Positions 63,723 through 64,000 of a DNA stretch of 64,000 bases are shown piece after piece. Where the stretch lies: positions 110,379 through 174,378 of the forward strand of contig WGMO01000015.1 of the NCBI GenBank assembly GCA_016125075.1, in the 5' to 3' direction. The notes under the pieces were generated by a model that made no database searches, was not told where the DNA came from, and saw nothing but the letters and a program-made list of their open reading frames with translations. This DNA is from Terrimonas sp. Its GTDB lineage: Bacteria; Bacteroidota; Bacteroidia; Chitinophagales; Chitinophagaceae. Both the position numbers and the translations under genes were made by a program. The first letter of the stretch is position 1. Each line of letters opens with the position of its first letter.

Positions 63723-63790
63723 CTGTCCACCCGGGGTCTTCGCCAGAAGGTACTTGTATAAAAAGCAGGCCCGTGGCGAGACCCGGGACT
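63723..63790. repeat. REP-like palindromic element, copy 2
   Basis: Left arm ctgtccacccggggtcttcg (63723-63742) and right arm ggcgagacccgggac pair with small bulges; the loop is about 30 nt. It lies about 80 bp upstream of the RAYT gene, and its left arm matches copy 1 at 61164. Confidence 0.8.
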
Positions 63791-63868
63791 GAAGGAGCAA
63801 AAGAAAAAATACAGGATCACGTGTTGAAAACACTTCCCGGGAAAAATTCAGTATGTCTGTTTTCAACT

Positions 63869-64000
63869 ATGCCTGTCCGCTTCAACCATGATTCCCAGCC
63901 TAACAATATTTTCTTTATCACTTTCACCTGTTATCAATGGAAAAACCTGTTCCATATAACAAATGCCTATGATGCTGTATACAAGTGGTTCGACTGGTTA
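63869..64000 (+). CDS. REP-associated tyrosine transposase (RAYT), N-terminus, runs off the window
   Basis: ATG at 63869; 44 codons are visible and remain open to the window edge. The translation MPVRFNHDSQPNNIFFITFT, then CYQWKNLFHITNAYDAVYKWFDWL, follows the N-terminal pattern of IS200-like Y1 transposases of the RAYT group (FFITFTCYxWxxLFxITxxYDxVYxWFD) common in Bacteroidota. The catalytic HUH and tyrosine would be downstream. A REP-like palindrome lies directly upstream, as expected for RAYT genes. It is too short to prove completeness. Confidence 0.75.
   Translation, partial: MPVRFNHDSQPNNIFFITFTCYQWKNLFHITNAYDAVYKWFDWL

Noticed and set aside
63632..63820. Minus-strand 62-codon frame beside the REP element
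   Set aside because: It overlaps the end of the 62445 gene and the palindrome; its composition does not look like a protein.
1..64000. tRNA, rRNA, riboswitch or replication origin
   Set aside because: No cloverleaf, conserved rRNA stretch, known riboswitch core or DnaA-box cluster was recognised by eye. Absence cannot be proven without a covariance-model search.

Overview
The window reads as a piece of a Bacteroidota chromosome, most likely a Chitinophagaceae-type soil, sediment or sludge organism. This follows from the gene families (FecI-type sigma factor, FecR, STN and TonB-receptor cluster; GIN/DUF2807, DUF4920, DUF6515 and DUF4369-thioredoxin proteins), from promoters of the TAnnTTTG type close to start codons, from the near absence of Shine-Dalgarno sites, and from the many small lipoproteins and signal-peptide proteins. 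No rRNA, tRNA, prophage or CRISPR array was seen. Genes run on both strands in short operons.

Layout. 1-3.5 kb: end of an SDR gene, a TetR regulator, a second SDR, and a cbpA/cbpM-like co-chaperone pair. 3.7-8.3 kb: small secreted or membrane proteins and an alpha/beta hydrolase. 8.4-17.5 kb: an esterase, a GntP permease with glycerate kinase, a thioredoxin-fold protein and tryptophanase (tnaA), interrupted by three arrays of a 167-bp palindromic tandem repeat (11 units in all). 17.6-25.4 kb: lipoproteins, an NmrA-type protein, a frameshifted pseudogene, a potassium channel, YccF, and a plug-domain outer-membrane protein. 25.8-33.5 kb: a related barrel protein, an MtfA-like peptidase, a TPR-adenylate cyclase and a Tat-exported epimerase. 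33.9-40.9 kb: a FecI/FecR regulatory pair followed by an STN protein with surface repeats, a TonB-dependent receptor and a GIN protein. 41-45.5 kb: a complete 5-oxoprolinase operon (pxpB-pxpC-pxpA) with an Nramp-like transporter. 45.5-55.2 kb: a radical SAM/SPASM protein, MarR, a GHL10 hydrolase, rpoN (sigma-54), an L,D-transpeptidase, an AI-2E family permease and a MATE exporter. 55.5-60 kb: a phosphorelay (hybrid kinase, Hpt protein, sigma-54-dependent response regulator). 60.2-64 kb: a ThuA protein, two AT-rich secreted proteins with nearly identical C-terminal halves, and the start of a REP-associated tyrosine transposase (RAYT) running off the window.

Working together: the FecI-FecR-STN-TonB block looks like a surface-signalling unit; pxpBCA plus transporter should import and hydrolyse 5-oxoproline; GntP plus glycerate kinase should import and phosphorylate glycerate or a related acid; the kinase-Hpt-NtrC set would act through the sigma-54 encoded about 5 kb away. 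The most unusual features are non-coding: the nested 167-bp repeat arrays, a second dispersed family built from a GCAATA-containing heptamer, and REP-like palindromes next to a RAYT gene that bracket a pair of chimeric paralogues. All functional statements are from reading the sequence and family knowledge; no database search was run.
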